Assembly: GCA_018402385.1 (NCBI GenBank)
Contig: JAGYJA010000003.1
Location: 202,236-266,235, forward strand
Source of the DNA: Flavobacteriaceae bacterium
Lineage (GTDB): Bacteria; Bacteroidota; Bacteroidia; Flavobacteriales; Flavobacteriaceae
Reading direction: 5' to 3'
Length of the DNA: 64,000 nt
Shown one piece after another: positions 1 to 8,849 of this stretch (position 1 is its first letter; each line of letters opens with the position of its first letter). Made by a program: the position numbers and the translations under genes. A model generated the notes under the pieces. That model searched no databases. It saw only the letters and a list, made by a program, of their open reading frames with translations, and was not told where the DNA came from.

Positions 1-1
1 A

Positions 2-493
2 TTAAATAAAGATGATTCAACAAAAAATCTCGTAGAGAATGCTATTGAAGAAGTTCGCTCCATCTCGAGGGCACTTCATCCATTTCAATTACAAGAACTT
101 GGTATTACCAAAGCCATTGAAAATATTTTCTATCAAATAGATGAAACCACAGAACTTTTTGTCACCAAAGAAATTGAAAACATTGATGGTGTTTTCAGTA
201 TTGAAAAAGAAGTGAATATGTATCGCATCGTTCAGGAGAGTTTAAACAATGTTTTAAAACATTCAAAAGCGTCTGCTGTTAAGATTGAAATTGTAAATAA
301 TGAAAAGAATGTACAAATGTGTATTCGTGACAATGGAGTGGGGTTTGATTTTTCTGAACGAAAAAACGATATGAATAGCCTGGGCTTAAAAACCTTGAAA
401 GAAAGAACACGTCTTCTTCAAGGTATTATGAAAATAGATTCAGAGACTACAGGAAAAGGCACTGCAATCACTTTTATCATACCAAAAAGATGA
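2..493 (+). CDS. Sensor histidine kinase, NarL/DesK type (5' truncated by window edge)
   Basis: This is the C-terminal part of a sensor kinase. The frame is open from base 2, so the true start lies outside the window; about 163 residues are visible. It begins in the second helix of the HisKA_3 dimerisation domain (EEVRSISRALHP). The phosphorylated His should lie just upstream and cannot be seen. A GHKL ATPase domain follows, with an N-box (ESLNNVLKHSKA), a G1 box (DNGVGFDF), a leucine-rich ATP-lid region (GLKTLKERTRLL) and a final GKGTAITF strand. It overlaps the next gene by 4 nt (ATGA), so kinase and regulator are translationally coupled. The input signal cannot be judged because the sensor half is missing. 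Confidence 0.9.
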   Translation, partial: LNKDDSTKNLVENAIEEVRSISRALHPFQLQELGITKAIENIFYQIDETTELFVTKEIENIDGVFSIEKEVNMYRIVQESLNNVLKHSKASAVKIEIVNNEKNVQMCIRDNGVGFDFSERKNDMNSLGLKTLKERTRLLQGIMKIDSETTGKGTAITFIIPKR

Positions 494-1125
494 ACAAAAA
501 TACCATTGTAATTGCAGATGATCACCCGCTTTTATTAAAAGGTCTTAATGACTTTTTAATAGAAAAAAAGTACAATATCATCGGTAGTGCTTCAGATGGG
601 CAAAAAGCTTTTGATTTGATTGAAAAATTAAATCCAGACATAGCCATTCTAGATATCCAAATGCCCTTTTTATCAGGGATAGAAATAGCAAAAAAATGCA
701 ACGAAAAAAATCTCAAAACGAAAATCATTCTCATGACTTTTCATAAAGAAGCATCACTCTATTTTGAAGCTAAAGAATTACATATTTATGGATACCTTTT
801 AAAAGATTTTGCCATTGAAGAAATTGAAAACTGCATCGCTTCTGTTTTACAGAAAAAACCTTATTTCAGCAACAAAATCAAAGAACTACTCCAACTTAAT
901 ACACCAAAAAACAACGACTTACAATCGCTTACTCCCTCTGAAAGAAAAATTTTAAAATACATCGCAAAAGATAAGACCAATAAAGAGATTGCCGATGTGT
1001 TGTTTATATCTCCTCGCACTGTTGAAAAACATCGCAGCAACATTATTCAAAAATTAAATCTGGAGCCCAAAACAAACTCACTTCTCATCTGGGCAAAAGA
1101 AAATCAAGACAAAATTAATCTTTAA
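490..1125 (+). CDS. Response regulator, NarL/FixJ family (REC + LuxR HTH)
   Basis: A 211-residue DNA-binding response regulator. The receiver domain spans about residues 5-120, with the acidic pair Asp10/Asp11, phospho-acceptor Asp55 (AILDIQMP), Thr83 and Lys105. A LuxR-type helix-turn-helix occupies about 145-208 (LTPSERKILKYIA, then SPRTVEKHRSNI). The start overlaps the kinase stop, and the two genes form one operon. It is the likely partner of the kinase immediately upstream. Its target is unknown, but a TACGTA dyad lies about 100 bp downstream in front of a -7 promoter box, so local regulation is possible (inference). Confidence 0.95.
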   Translation: MNKNTIVIADDHPLLLKGLNDFLIEKKYNIIGSASDGQKAFDLIEKLNPDIAILDIQMPFLSGIEIAKKCNEKNLKTKIILMTFHKEASLYFEAKELHIYGYLLKDFAIEEIENCIASVLQKKPYFSNKIKELLQLNTPKNNDLQSLTPSERKILKYIAKDKTNKEIADVLFISPRTVEKHRSNIIQKLNLEPKTNSLLIWAKENQDKINL

Positions 1126-1226
1126 GGTTATATAAGTATAGGGTTCATTAAAATTGACCATAAGTTGTTTTTCACACAACCTACTAAGTTTTAAATCATA
1201 TTGTTTTTTCAAACTCACTAAAAAAA

Positions 1227-1242
1227 TACGTAATTCTACGTA
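1227..1242. promoter_or_regulatory. TACGTA-N4-TACGTA dyad, candidate regulator site
   Basis: Two palindromic TACGTA hexamers are separated by ATTC, giving a dyad of ACGTA and TACGT arms. The centre lies about 38 bp upstream of the -7 box at 1265-1272, which is roughly where an activator would contact RNA polymerase. NarL-family regulators bind short dyads of this general type. Assignment to the adjacent regulator is inference. Confidence 0.45.
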
Positions 1243-1264
1243 TATACTTTTTCTTAAATTATTG

Positions 1265-1272
1265 TATATTTG
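1265..1272 (+). promoter_or_regulatory. -7 promoter element (TATATTTG)
   Basis: A perfect match to the Bacteroidetes -7 consensus TAnnTTTG, followed by an AT-rich leader and two very short ORFs. No TTG -33 element is visible at the usual spacing, which would fit an activator-dependent promoter using the dyad just upstream. Confidence 0.5.
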
Positions 1273-1356
1273 TAGGAAAATAAGTCGATTACTACTTTAC
1301 TTCCCCATAAAAAGTGATATTTAGACGATATATTGTTAACCTCTAAATTTATTTTT

Positions 1357-1437
1357 ATGAAACTTTCATTACCATTTTTTGTCAAATCTGCCTCATTTTT
1401 AGTCATTTTACTTAACCTAATTTCGTTTTTTTTATAA
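1357..1437 (+). CDS. Possible small hydrophobic peptide (26 aa)
   Basis: A very short ORF starts at an ATG about 85 nt downstream of a perfect -7 box. The peptide opens with MKLSLPFF and is almost wholly hydrophobic apart from Lys2, Lys10 and one Asn, so it would be a single membrane-spanning or leader-like peptide. There is no recognised family and no strong ribosome binding site, though flavobacteria rarely use one. It could be noise; placement between a regulator-type dyad and a second hydrophobic mini-ORF is the only support. Confidence 0.3.
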   Translation: MKLSLPFFVKSASFLVILLNLISFFL

Positions 1438-1455
1438 CATTAAAATTAGGCCATC

Positions 1456-1572
1456 ATGTTCTCAGGAGATAAAATCACTTCGACAAAATTAGTCATTAGT
1501 AAGCCTCAATTAGTTGCAATTTTTATAATTGCAGCCATTGTTATCATTCTTAATCTGATTTTTTTGGCTTAA
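1456..1572 (+). CDS. Possible small single-pass membrane protein (38 aa)
   Basis: A short ORF begins 18 nt after the preceding 26-codon ORF. It has a charged N-terminus (MFSGDKITSTK) followed by an uninterrupted hydrophobic stretch at about residues 19-38, typical of a one-pass membrane microprotein. No family is recognised. The shared -7 box at 1265-1272 would transcribe both mini-ORFs. The evidence is composition and context only. Confidence 0.4.
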   Translation: MFSGDKITSTKLVISKPQLVAIFIIAAIVIILNLIFLA

Positions 1573-1607
1573 GACCTAAAAAGGTAGGGTAAAAGCAAGC
1601 TAAAGTG

Positions 1608-1634
1608 TTTTGTTAATGGAATCCATTAACAAAA
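1608..1634. promoter_or_regulatory. 27-bp perfect palindrome upstream of CAP-domain gene
   Basis: Two 13-bp arms (TTTTGTTAATGGA and its exact complement) surround a single central A. No T-run follows, so it is not a standard terminator. It ends 5 nt before the ATG at 1640. It could be a repressor operator or an mRNA hairpin hiding the ribosome entry site. It contains an in-frame ATG at 1616, which makes 1640 the likelier start. Confidence 0.6.
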
Positions 1635-1639
1635 TTAGT

Positions 1640-2152
1640 ATGCTTCATCCCCAAATATCTATAATAAGAATATCAATTCTTTTTTTAACAGCTTTTCAAT
1701 TTCATTCTTGTACTATTGATAATCCTGTTGAGAATTTCCCTGAACAATACAAAGGCACTCAAGCACAGGTTATATTTGAAAAGGACAGTGCTTTTGAAAA
1801 CAATTTGTTTGAAGAAATAAATGAACATCTCATCTCCATAAATCAACCTCCACTAACAATAAACCCTGAAGCAAATCAAGTTGCTTTTGAACACACAAAA
1901 CATCTCATTGAAACCAATTCTCTACACCATCAAAATTTTTCAGAGCGACAAAATTATTTTTATTCCCTTGGTTTTACAGCAATGAGAGAAAATGTGGCTA
2001 TGGGTTATGATAATTCCTATGATTTGATTCAGGCCTGGCTTCAAAGTCTTAATCATCAACAAGCAATCGAATCAAACAGCACCCACACCGGAATAAGCGT
2101 TTTAAAAAATGAAAGTGGGGTTTATTTTATTACACAAATTTATCTCAAATAA
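1640..2152 (+). CDS. CAP/SCP-domain lipoprotein
   Basis: A small exported protein of the CAP superfamily (cysteine-rich secretory protein, antigen 5, PR-1). From ATG 1640 it has a short basic N-terminus, a hydrophobic stretch and a lipobox-like end (FQFHSC), so it is probably a lipoprotein of about 170 residues. The CAP signature is visible as an N-terminal helix (LFEEINEHLIS), an HTKHLIETNSLHH segment carrying the usual His positions, RENVAMGY, and a C-terminal HTGISV strand followed by YFITQIYLK. The role in bacteria is mostly unknown. Alternative in-frame starts are ATG 1616 and TTG 1610; both fall inside or beside a palindrome and would add a hydrophilic extension before the signal peptide. 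Confidence 0.8.
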   Translation: MLHPQISIIRISILFLTAFQFHSCTIDNPVENFPEQYKGTQAQVIFEKDSAFENNLFEEINEHLISINQPPLTINPEANQVAFEHTKHLIETNSLHHQNFSERQNYFYSLGFTAMRENVAMGYDNSYDLIQAWLQSLNHQQAIESNSTHTGISVLKNESGVYFITQIYLK

Positions 2153-2153
2153 A

Positions 2154-2176
2154 AAACCCACTCAAAAAGTGGGTTT
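2154..2176. terminator. Bidirectional terminator between CAP gene and csp
   Basis: A 9-bp stem (AAACCCACT with its complement) closes a 5-nt loop. It is flanked by an A-run on the left and lies between two convergent genes. Confidence 0.75.
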
Positions 2177-2201
2177 GAAAAAACTCTCAAAGTATATCTC
2201 T

Positions 2202-2399
2202 TTAGTCGTGGATCACTCTTACTTGAGCTGCAACCACTCCTTTTCTTCCTTCTTCTTCAACGTACTCTACTTTGTCACCCTCGTTTAATGCTTCACCATT
2301 AAGACCTGAGGCGTGCACAAAAATGTCTTTACCTGTTTCGTCGTTGGTTATGAAACCATAACCTTTTGACTCATTAAAAAATTTTACTGTTCCTTCCAT
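2202..2399 (-). CDS. Cold-shock protein (CspA family)
   Basis: A 65-residue single cold-shock domain that binds single-stranded RNA or DNA and melts RNA structure. RNP1 is at residues 12-18 (KGYGFIT) and RNP2 at 25-30 (DIFVHA). The aromatic residues used for base stacking are present (Phe7, Phe8, Tyr14, Phe16, Phe27). Length is normal for the family. The gene is monocistronic, and its upstream region is AT-rich. Cold regulation is known for some family members but cannot be shown here. Confidence 0.95.
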   Translation of the reverse strand: MEGTVKFFNESKGYGFITNDETGKDIFVHASGLNGEALNEGDKVEYVEEEGRKGVVAAQVRVIHD

Positions 2400-2734
2400 T
2401 GTAATAAATAAATAAATTAATAAAGTGTAAATATAACAGAATATTGACTGAATTGTTAAAAAAAACCAAAAATATTTTCATTTTTCTTCTTTAAACTGCT
2501 TGATAAAACTTAAAATTAGATTTTTTAAAATCAGCTCAATAACTAAAAACAGATAGCTTTTTAAAGTTTTTTTAAATATTTTTAAAATCGATAAATAAAA
2601 TACAATTCTGCCTTGAATTTAAACTTGAAGCTTAAAACAACAAGGAATATTCTTAATTTTGTATTAAATGGTACCTATCTAAAAAAAAGGAGCAGTATTT
2701 TAGTACTTCACCGAAAAATTTAAAACACAATCAA
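2400..2734. other. 335-bp divergent intergenic region (csp / hpf)
   Basis: AT-rich, with no ORF of note. It must hold both promoters. A -7 box for hpf is visible at 2654-2661. For csp, only an imperfect TATATTTA is seen on the minus strand near 2430. No repeat or RNA gene is recognised. Confidence 0.6.
2654..2661 (+). promoter_or_regulatory. -7 promoter element of hpf (TAATTTTG)
   Basis: A perfect TAnnTTTG match about 73 nt upstream of the hpf start, predicting a 5' leader of roughly 65 nt. The nearest upstream TTG is 26 nt away, too far for a standard -33 pairing. Confidence 0.5.
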
Positions 2735-3049
2735 ATGCAAATTCAAATTAATTCAGACAAAAACATTGAAATCACTAAAGAGTCCAAAGATGACTTAAAA
2801 ACCAAAGTTCAAAAGAAATTAGAGCGTTTTGACAACCTTGTTTCACGGGTTGAAGTTCACTTAAGTGATGAAAATAGTGACAAATCAGGTTTAAATGATA
2901 AAAAGTGCCTTATGGAAGCCAGGTTGTTAAACAGACAACCCATTATTGTTACAGATCACTCTGATAATGTTGGAAAGTCATTTGTTTCTAGTCTGAATAA
3001 ACTCCAAAGAAAAATTGATTCAATTGTAGGTAAAATGCGTGATCAATAG
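2735..3049 (+). CDS. hpf: Ribosome hibernation promoting factor (short HPF / RaiA family)
   Basis: A 104-residue protein of the S30AE family, which occupies the decoding centre of idle 30S subunits and promotes inactive ribosome states. It shows the family pattern: an N-terminal beta strand (MQIQINSDKNIEI), a lysine-rich helix (LKTKVQKKLERFDNLVSRVEVHL), a second strand pair around EARLLNRQPIIV, and a C-terminal helix (VSSLNKLQRKIDSIVGKM). It lacks the C-terminal dimerisation domain of long HPF, so it is the short form. Its stop codon lies inside a terminator hairpin shared with the convergent neighbour. Confidence 0.88.
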   Translation: MQIQINSDKNIEITKESKDDLKTKVQKKLERFDNLVSRVEVHLSDENSDKSGLNDKKCLMEARLLNRQPIIVTDHSDNVGKSFVSSLNKLQRKIDSIVGKMRDQ

Positions 3050-3060
3050 TCACGCATTTT
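3032..3060. terminator. Bidirectional terminator overlapping two stop codons
   Basis: An 11-bp perfect stem (AAAATGCGTGA and complement) around a 7-nt loop. The hpf stop (3047-3049) is in the loop end and the convergent gene's stop (3050-3052) begins the right arm. T-rich sequence follows on both sides. Confidence 0.8.
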
Positions 3061-3343
3061 TATTTTCATTTGTTTTTGCATCCACTTTCTCTCTTTTTTC
3101 TCTGTCTTTATTGACTTCATACTCCCTCATTTTTTTGAAACTGTCTTTGGTGAGCATATAGTCTTTTACATCTCTGTCTTTCCAACGGTTGTATAAAAAG
3201 AGAGGCATGGTTATTAAAAATCCACAAACAACCCCCAGTCCAATCAATAGTTCCCCTTTGGCTAGATTTTCACTCTTAAAGTAAAAACCCAAAACAACTA
3301 GAACTACCGACAGAATAAAGAAGAAAGGAATTGCGATTTTCAT
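3050..3343 (-). CDS. Small two-pass membrane protein, unknown function
   Basis: A 97-residue protein with two hydrophobic segments (about residues 3-22 and 31-50), then a charged cytoplasmic-type tail rich in Lys, Arg and Glu. No family is recognised. It follows aspS by only 11 nt on the same strand and so is probably co-transcribed with it. The tail could be a short amphipathic helix. Nothing in the sequence identifies its job. Confidence 0.7.
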   Translation of the reverse strand: MKIAIPFFFILSVVLVVLGFYFKSENLAKGELLIGLGVVCGFLITMPLFLYNRWKDRDVKDYMLTKDSFKKMREYEVNKDREKREKVDAKTNENKNA

Positions 3344-3354
3344 CTTTAATTATT

Positions 3355-5103
3355 TTATAAATCTAATTTTAAATGAAGCTCTTTGAGTTGATCTTCATCT
3401 ATAATAGCAGGTGCATCAATCATCACATCCCGTCCTGAATTGTTTTTTGGGAAAGCAATAAAATCCCTAATGGTTTCCTGTCCGCCTAATATAGCAACCA
3501 GTCTGTCTAATCCAAAAGCAATGCCGCCGTGTGGTGGTGCTCCATATTGAAAAGCTTCCATTAAGAATCCAAATTGTGCTTGCGCTTCTTCAGGTGTGAA
3601 GCCAAGGTAGTTAAACATTTGTTCTTGAACTTTTCTGTCGTGAATTCTGATAGAGCCTCCGCCTATTTCGTTTCCGTTCAAAACTAAATCGTAAGCATTT
3701 GCTTTCACTTCACCGGGCTGGGTTTTGAGCAATTCCATTTGACCGGGTTTTGGCGAAGTAAAGGGGTGATGCATCGCGTGATAACGCTGGGTCTCTTCAT
3801 CCCATTCCAGAAGCGGAAAATCAATGACCCATAAAGGTGCAAAATCATTGGACTTTCTTAAACCTAAACGATTTGCCAGCTCCATTCTTAGAGCGCTTAG
3901 TTGTGCACGCACTTTATTTTTCTCACCGGAAAGCACACATATTAAATCACCGGGTTTAGCTCCGGTTTTTTCTGTCCATTTCTCAAAATCGGATTCATTG
4001 TAGAATTTATCCACAGATGATTTGTAAGAACCGTCGTCGTTGTATTTGACATACACCATTCCTAAAGCACCCACCTGCGGACGTTTTACCCAATCGATGA
4101 GTGCATCAATTTCTTTTCTGGTGTATATTGAACCACCGGGAACAGCGATTCCAACAACCAACTCAGCTTGATTAAATACCTGAAAATCTTTGTGCTGAGC
4201 AACATCATTGAGTTCTCCAAACTCCATCCCAAAACGAATATCCGGCTTGTCATTTCCATATCTTTGCATCGCTTCATCATAAGTCATTCGGGGAAATTTG
4301 TCAATAGTAACACCTTTGATTTCTTTCAAAAGATGCCTGGTTAATCCTTCAAAAGTTTCTAAAATATCTTCTTGCTCTACAAAAGCCATTTCGCAGTCAA
4401 TCTGTGTAAACTCCGGCTGGCGATCAGCTCTCAAGTCTTCGTCTCTAAAGCATTTTACAATTTGGAAATACTTATCCATTCCACCCACCATCAAGAGTTG
4501 TTTGAAGGTTTGAGGCGATTGAGGCAGGGCATAAAATTGACCTTCATTCATTCTGGAAGGCACTACAAAATCACGTGCTCCCTCTGGTGTTGACTTGATA
4601 AGGTATGGTGTTTCTACATCCACAAAGCCTTTGTCTGAAAGGTATTTTCTTACTTCCATACTTACTTTATGACGAAAAATCAAATTTTCGCGCACAGGGT
4701 TACGACGTATGTCTAAATACCTGTATTTCATTCTTAAATCATCACCGCCATCAGTTTTATCCTCAATGGTAAATGGAGGGGTTAATGAAGCGTTTAAAAC
4801 TTTGAGGTGTGTTACAAGTATTTCAATTTCGCCGGTAGGCATTTGATTGTTTTTTGACTCGCGTTCAATGACCTTTCCGGTGATTTGAATGACAAATTCG
4901 CGGCCCAGTTCTTTGGCTTTAAGGACCATTTCTTTTGGAGTGCGTTCTTCATCAAAAATGAGTTGGGTAACACCATAGCGGTCTCTTAAATCAACCCAAA
5001 CCATAAATCCTTTGTCACGGGTTTTTTGAACCCAACCGGCCAGTGTAACTTCTTTGCCTATATGTGCTGCTGTTAATTCGCCACAAGTGTGTGATTTGTA
5101 CAT
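3355..5103 (-). CDS. aspS: Aspartyl-tRNA synthetase
   Basis: A class IIb aminoacyl-tRNA synthetase of 582 residues that charges tRNA-Asp. The N-terminal OB-fold anticodon-binding domain spans about 1-105 ([21 protein letters not shown]). Class II motif 2 is at about 219-236 ([16 protein letters not shown]) and motif 3 at about 526-540 ([15 protein letters not shown]). The bacterial GAD insertion lies between them, so this is the bacterial-type enzyme. Whether it also charges tRNA-Asn cannot be decided from this window. A -7 box lies 21 nt upstream, inside the terminator region of the efflux operon. Confidence 0.98.
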   Translation of the reverse strand: MYKSHTCGELTAAHIGKEVTLAGWVQKTRDKGFMVWVDLRDRYGVTQLIFDEERTPKEMVLKAKELGREFVIQITGKVIERESKNNQMPTGEIEILVTHLKVLNASLTPPFTIEDKTDGGDDLRMKYRYLDIRRNPVRENLIFRHKVSMEVRKYLSDKGFVDVETPYLIKSTPEGARDFVVPSRMNEGQFYALPQSPQTFKQLLMVGGMDKYFQIVKCFRDEDLRADRQPEFTQIDCEMAFVEQEDILETFEGLTRHLLKEIKGVTIDKFPRMTYDEAMQRYGNDKPDIRFGMEFGELNDVAQHKDFQVFNQAELVVGIAVPGGSIYTRKEIDALIDWVKRPQVGALGMVYVKYNDDGSYKSSVDKFYNESDFEKWTEKTGAKPGDLICVLSGEKNKVRAQLSALRMELANRLGLRKSNDFAPLWVIDFPLLEWDEETQRYHAMHHPFTSPKPGQMELLKTQPGEVKANAYDLVLNGNEIGGGSIRIHDRKVQEQMFNYLGFTPEEAQAQFGFLMEAFQYGAPPHGGIAFGLDRLVAILGGQETIRDFIAFPKNNSGRDVMIDAPAIIDEDQLKELHLKLDL

Positions 5104-5123
5104 GCTTTTGCTATTTTGAGGTG

Positions 5124-5131
5124 CAAATTTA
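5124..5131 (-). promoter_or_regulatory. -7 promoter element of aspS (TAAATTTG)
   Basis: A perfect minus-strand TAnnTTTG, with a TTG 16 nt upstream (5148-5150) that could serve as the -33 element. That TTG lies within the efflux-operon terminator, so terminator and promoter are interleaved. Confidence 0.6.
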
Positions 5132-5140
5132 ATATAAAAA

Positions 5141-5166
5141 AAATCCCCAACTCGTGTCAGGGATTT
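5141..5166 (-). terminator. Terminator of the efflux operon
   Basis: A minus-strand hairpin with a 7-bp stem (AAATCCC and GGGATTT) and a 12-nt loop, followed by a run of T. It lies just after the acrB-like stop. Confidence 0.7.
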
Positions 5167-5171
5167 ATTTT

Positions 5172-8100
5172 TTAAGCGATTTGCTCAACAGCTTTTCCAT
5201 TTTTATCATTATCGAATCTGATTTTTGCCCTGTTCAATAAATAGAACATTGTTGGTACAATAACCAAAGTAAGGAATGTGGCAAATGTCAAACCAAAAAT
5301 GATGGTCCACGACATGGGTTTCCAAAAGATGTTGTTATCTCCTCCCACATAAATTTGTGGGTCAAACTCGGTAAATAGCGTAAAGAAATTTAAGTTCAAG
5401 CCCACTGCCAGTGGCAATAAACCAAGTATGGTTGTAATTGCCGTAAGTAATACTGGACGTAATCTATTTGTACCTGCTGCGATAATGGCTTCTCTGTATT
5501 GTTCTCTTGTGAGTAATTTTTCATAGGGTACATCCAGTTCATCCTTTTTCCGGTCAATTAGAAGCTGTGTATAGTCAATCAAAACAATGGCATTATTCAC
5601 AACAATACCCGCAAGGGAGATAATTCCCATCATCGTCATCAAGACAACAAACTCCATTTGAAAAATAACCAGTCCAAAAAATACCCCAATAAAACTCAGA
5701 ACAATGGCTACAAAAATCATTATCGGTTTTGAAATAGAGTTGAATTGACCCACTATGATTAATAAAATAAGAAGCAAGGCTATTACAAGAGCACCTGATA
5801 GAAACTCCATATTTTTTGCCATTTCTTCTTGTTCACCGGTAAATGCATAACTTATAGTTCTCGGCATCGGATAATTCTCGAGAGCAGCTTCAATTTTTTG
5901 GACGGTTTCTGTGGGGTTAAACCCTTCCAGTACATTTGAATAAACTGTAATCACTCGCTTTAAATCTTTTCGTTTTATGGAGCTAAATGTTGCCAGGTTT
6001 GTGGTGGTAACCAAGGTGGAAAGCGGTATTTGTTTTAAATTCCCTTTATTGTCTCTAAAGGTGATGTTTTGGTTAAACAGAGCGCTTTCATCATACCTAC
6101 TGTCTCCATCCAGCCGCACCATAATATCATAATCATCATCTCCATCTTTGAAGGTGGACGCATCAAATCCATAGATTGCAGACCGGAGTGCTTGCCCCAC
6201 TTGTGCTGTACTAACACCCAGCTCACCTGCTTTCATACGGTCAACGACCACTTCCATTTCGGGTTTGCTTTGGTTGACATCGAGATTTAACTCTTCAATT
6301 CCGGGTATTCCAAGATTTGTGATATATGTCTGCACATTTCTTGCTTCCTCAATCAATTCATAATAATCCTCCCCTTTTAATTCCAGATTGATCGCATAAC
6401 CGGCCGGTGGCCCTGCCTGGTCTTTGTCTGTGATAATACTGGCACCGGGATAGCCTTGAACAGCATTCCTAATTTCAGTTAATACATCAGAACTGCTTAT
6501 TTTAGTACCGTTTTCGTCAAAACGGTATTTGTATTGCCTGAACAAAACAGTCACTTTTCCTCTATGGGGCATTTCATTTTGTGAGGCACCATCTACCATT
6601 GGATTGCCAGAGCCTTCACCCACTTGAGAAATAATTGACTCAGCCATATAATTGTAAGTTTCGCCATCCTCAGTAGCGTATTTGTATGTATCTAAAACCT
6701 CAAATACCTGTTGTTCAACTATGCTTGTGAGTTCATTGGTTTTTTCAATATCAGTTCCTTCAGGATATTCAATATATACAATTGCTTGGTTGGGTTGGTT
6801 TTCAGGAAAGAAAAGCACAGGTGGAGTGAAAACCATAAACACGCCAATAGCAACAATTAACAACCCTACTGTTCCAAAAAAGAATTTGTAGGCATTACTC
6901 CCTTTTAATGAAAAATCTAAAAATCGCTGGTAGGTTCTTTCAATTCTGGGAAGGGTTTTAAATTGAAAACGCTTTGACGCAGGAATTAAAAGATATTTGA
7001 AAAACCACAAAGAAATGGAGGTGAAAATAAACAAGTTCCCAAATCCTACAAGCGCTTTGGGGCCACCTACAAATCCTAAAATTGCAAATAAAACACCCAC
7101 TGCAAAAATCCCAAGACCTCTCCTAAGCAATGCCGTTTTGCTTCTGTTTTTCCACCCAATAAAAATGAGTGCAAAAGCAATCAAAAGGATAATTGGCCCC
7201 AAAATCTGAAATATGATATGCGTATTAAATATCCCCGAAATCAAAAGCAAAACCCCAAAAACGAATAAAGCGCCACTTATCTTGATAATAGTTGCCCGTG
7301 ACATTTCTTCTTCTTGTGTTTTCATAAAAGCCGAAGTCAAAGTCGCATTAATTACCAAAGCCACAAACAAAGAAGAAAACAAGACCACAGAGAGTGTGAG
7401 CGGGAAAAAGATCATAAATTTTCCCATTATTCCGGGCCAAAAGCCAAGTGGTAAAAAAGCTGCAAGTGTTGTTGCTGTTGATGCAATAATGGGCCAGGCA
7501 ATTTCACCTACACCCTGTTTTGCCGCTTCCATCCGGGGTACACCTTCATCCATCAATCGATAGACATTTTCCACAACCACAATCCCATTGTCAACCAGCA
7601 TTCCAAGTCCCATGACTGTGGCAAAAAGCACCATAGTATTTAAGGTGAGGTTCACCCCAACAATGTCACCTGCAATTGGTAAAATTAAAAACGAAAGCAG
7701 TATCGATAAAGGAATCGCAATTCCCACAAACAAAGCGTTTCTAAAACCTAGAAAAAACATCAAAACACTAATCACGAGAATCACCCCAAAAATAATGCTG
7801 TTTTCTAGCTCCGCCACCTGGTCTTTTGTTCTTGTGGATTCGTCACTTGTGATGGTGATATCAAGTGTTGAAGGCAGGTATGTTTTCAGGGCTTCAGGAA
7901 TGTGTTCCTTGATTTTTTGCATTGCCGTGATCATATTTTCGCCGGCTTTCTTTTTGATACTAAGCATCACCACCGGTTTTCCATATTCCCGCGCATAGGT
8001 AGTCGCATCTTTAGGTCTAAAGTTTATTGTGGCAATATCCCTCAAATAAACAGCACCTTCGTCTTCTTTAACGACGATGTTTTCCAATTCATTTGGGTTT

Positions 8101-8843
8101 TGAATTTCGCCAATGACTCGTATGTTTCGGCGCAAGCCATTTTCTATAATGTTTCCACCAGATATGGTTGTGTTCTCATCCTGAATAGCAGAAATAATTT
8201 GACCAAAACTCACTTCGGCAGCCATCATTTTATAGACATCAACCGCGATCTCAACCTCTTTATCTTGAACACCCAGTAAAGTCGCTTCTTTTACTTCAGG
8301 ATATTCCTCTATGCGGTCCTGAAGGTCTTCTGCAAATTTTTTAAGTTGCTCTTGGGTAAAATCTCCTTTTAAATTGAGTTGAGCAATGGGCATAATTTCA
8401 GAAATATTGAGATCAAACACATTGGGCTCTACTTTTACTCCACCATCAAGTGTGGGCCAGTCTTGTAGTGCTTTAACAGCATCCACTTTATCTTTTACTC
8501 TTGTTTTTGCTTCCTCTATGGTCAAGCTTTCTTCAAACTCGACCGTAATCATAGAGTAATCCTGTAATGAATTTGAAGTGATTTTTACGACTCCTGAAAT
8601 GTCATTAATTTCATCTTCCAGTGGCTTTGTGACGCGTCTTTCAACATCTTCAGCTGAGTTTCCCGGTAGAAGTGAGCTTACATATACTTTGTTTTCAATA
8701 ACCTCAGGAAAAGATTCTCTTGGTAAGTTTAAATAGGACAAAAGCCCGCCAAAAGTTACAATACCTATCAAAACAAATACAGTCATCCTGTTATTGATAG
8801 ACCAGTTTGAGAGTCCAAAATACTTTATTTTTTTATCTGCCAT
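5172..8843 (-). CDS. RND efflux transporter, inner-membrane permease (AcrB-like)
   Basis: A proton-driven tripartite efflux pump subunit of 1223 residues. The N-terminus has the first membrane helix (residues about 17-40). Porter-domain sequences follow, then the TM4 proton-relay motif at about 411-424 ([15 protein letters not shown]), where a single Asp418 is followed by Asn, as in several non-AcrB RND pumps. The second half repeats the topology and ends with a TRLRP-like segment ([17 protein letters not shown]). It is about 170-200 residues longer than AcrB. Most of the excess is a segment at about 516-625 with four extra hydrophobic stretches between TM6 and the second half. It is last in the operon and lies 6 nt from the fusion-protein gene. 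Confidence 0.95.
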   Translation of the reverse strand: MADKKIKYFGLSNWSINNRMTVFVLIGIVTFGGLLSYLNLPRESFPEVIENKVYVSSLLPGNSAEDVERRVTKPLEDEINDISGVVKITSNSLQDYSMITVEFEESLTIEEAKTRVKDKVDAVKALQDWPTLDGGVKVEPNVFDLNISEIMPIAQLNLKGDFTQEQLKKFAEDLQDRIEEYPEVKEATLLGVQDKEVEIAVDVYKMMAAEVSFGQIISAIQDENTTISGGNIIENGLRRNIRVIGEIQNPNELENIVVKEDEGAVYLRDIATINFRPKDATTYAREYGKPVVMLSIKKKAGENMITAMQKIKEHIPEALKTYLPSTLDITITSDESTRTKDQVAELENSIIFGVILVISVLMFFLGFRNALFVGIAIPLSILLSFLILPIAGDIVGVNLTLNTMVLFATVMGLGMLVDNGIVVVENVYRLMDEGVPRMEAAKQGVGEIAWPIIASTATTLAAFLPLGFWPGIMGKFMIFFPLTLSVVLFSSLFVALVINATLTSAFMKTQEEEMSRATIIKISGALFVFGVLLLISGIFNTHIIFQILGPIILLIAFALIFIGWKNRSKTALLRRGLGIFAVGVLFAILGFVGGPKALVGFGNLFIFTSISLWFFKYLLIPASKRFQFKTLPRIERTYQRFLDFSLKGSNAYKFFFGTVGLLIVAIGVFMVFTPPVLFFPENQPNQAIVYIEYPEGTDIEKTNELTSIVEQQVFEVLDTYKYATEDGETYNYMAESIISQVGEGSGNPMVDGASQNEMPHRGKVTVLFRQYKYRFDENGTKISSSDVLTEIRNAVQGYPGASIITDKDQAGPPAGYAINLELKGEDYYELIEEARNVQTYITNLGIPGIEELNLDVNQSKPEMEVVVDRMKAGELGVSTAQVGQALRSAIYGFDASTFKDGDDDYDIMVRLDGDSRYDESALFNQNITFRDNKGNLKQIPLSTLVTTTNLATFSSIKRKDLKRVITVYSNVLEGFNPTETVQKIEAALENYPMPRTISYAFTGEQEEMAKNMEFLSGALVIALLLILLIIVGQFNSISKPIMIFVAIVLSFIGVFFGLVIFQMEFVVLMTMMGIISLAGIVVNNAIVLIDYTQLLIDRKKDELDVPYEKLLTREQYREAIIAAGTNRLRPVLLTAITTILGLLPLAVGLNLNFFTLFTEFDPQIYVGGDNNIFWKPMSWTIIFGLTFATFLTLVIVPTMFYLLNRAKIRFDNDKNGKAVEQIA

Positions 8844-8849
8844 GACTGA

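Noticed and set aside
2400..2480. RNA thermosensor in the csp leader
   Set aside because: The leader is AT-rich with no long stem visible by eye; folding would need to be computed before claiming this.
7213..7998. Long open frames on the strand opposite the RND pump gene (and similar ones opposite nrdA, sucA and mfd)
   Set aside because: They run antisense to clearly conserved proteins, have no recognisable domain or signal, and follow from the codon composition of the real genes.
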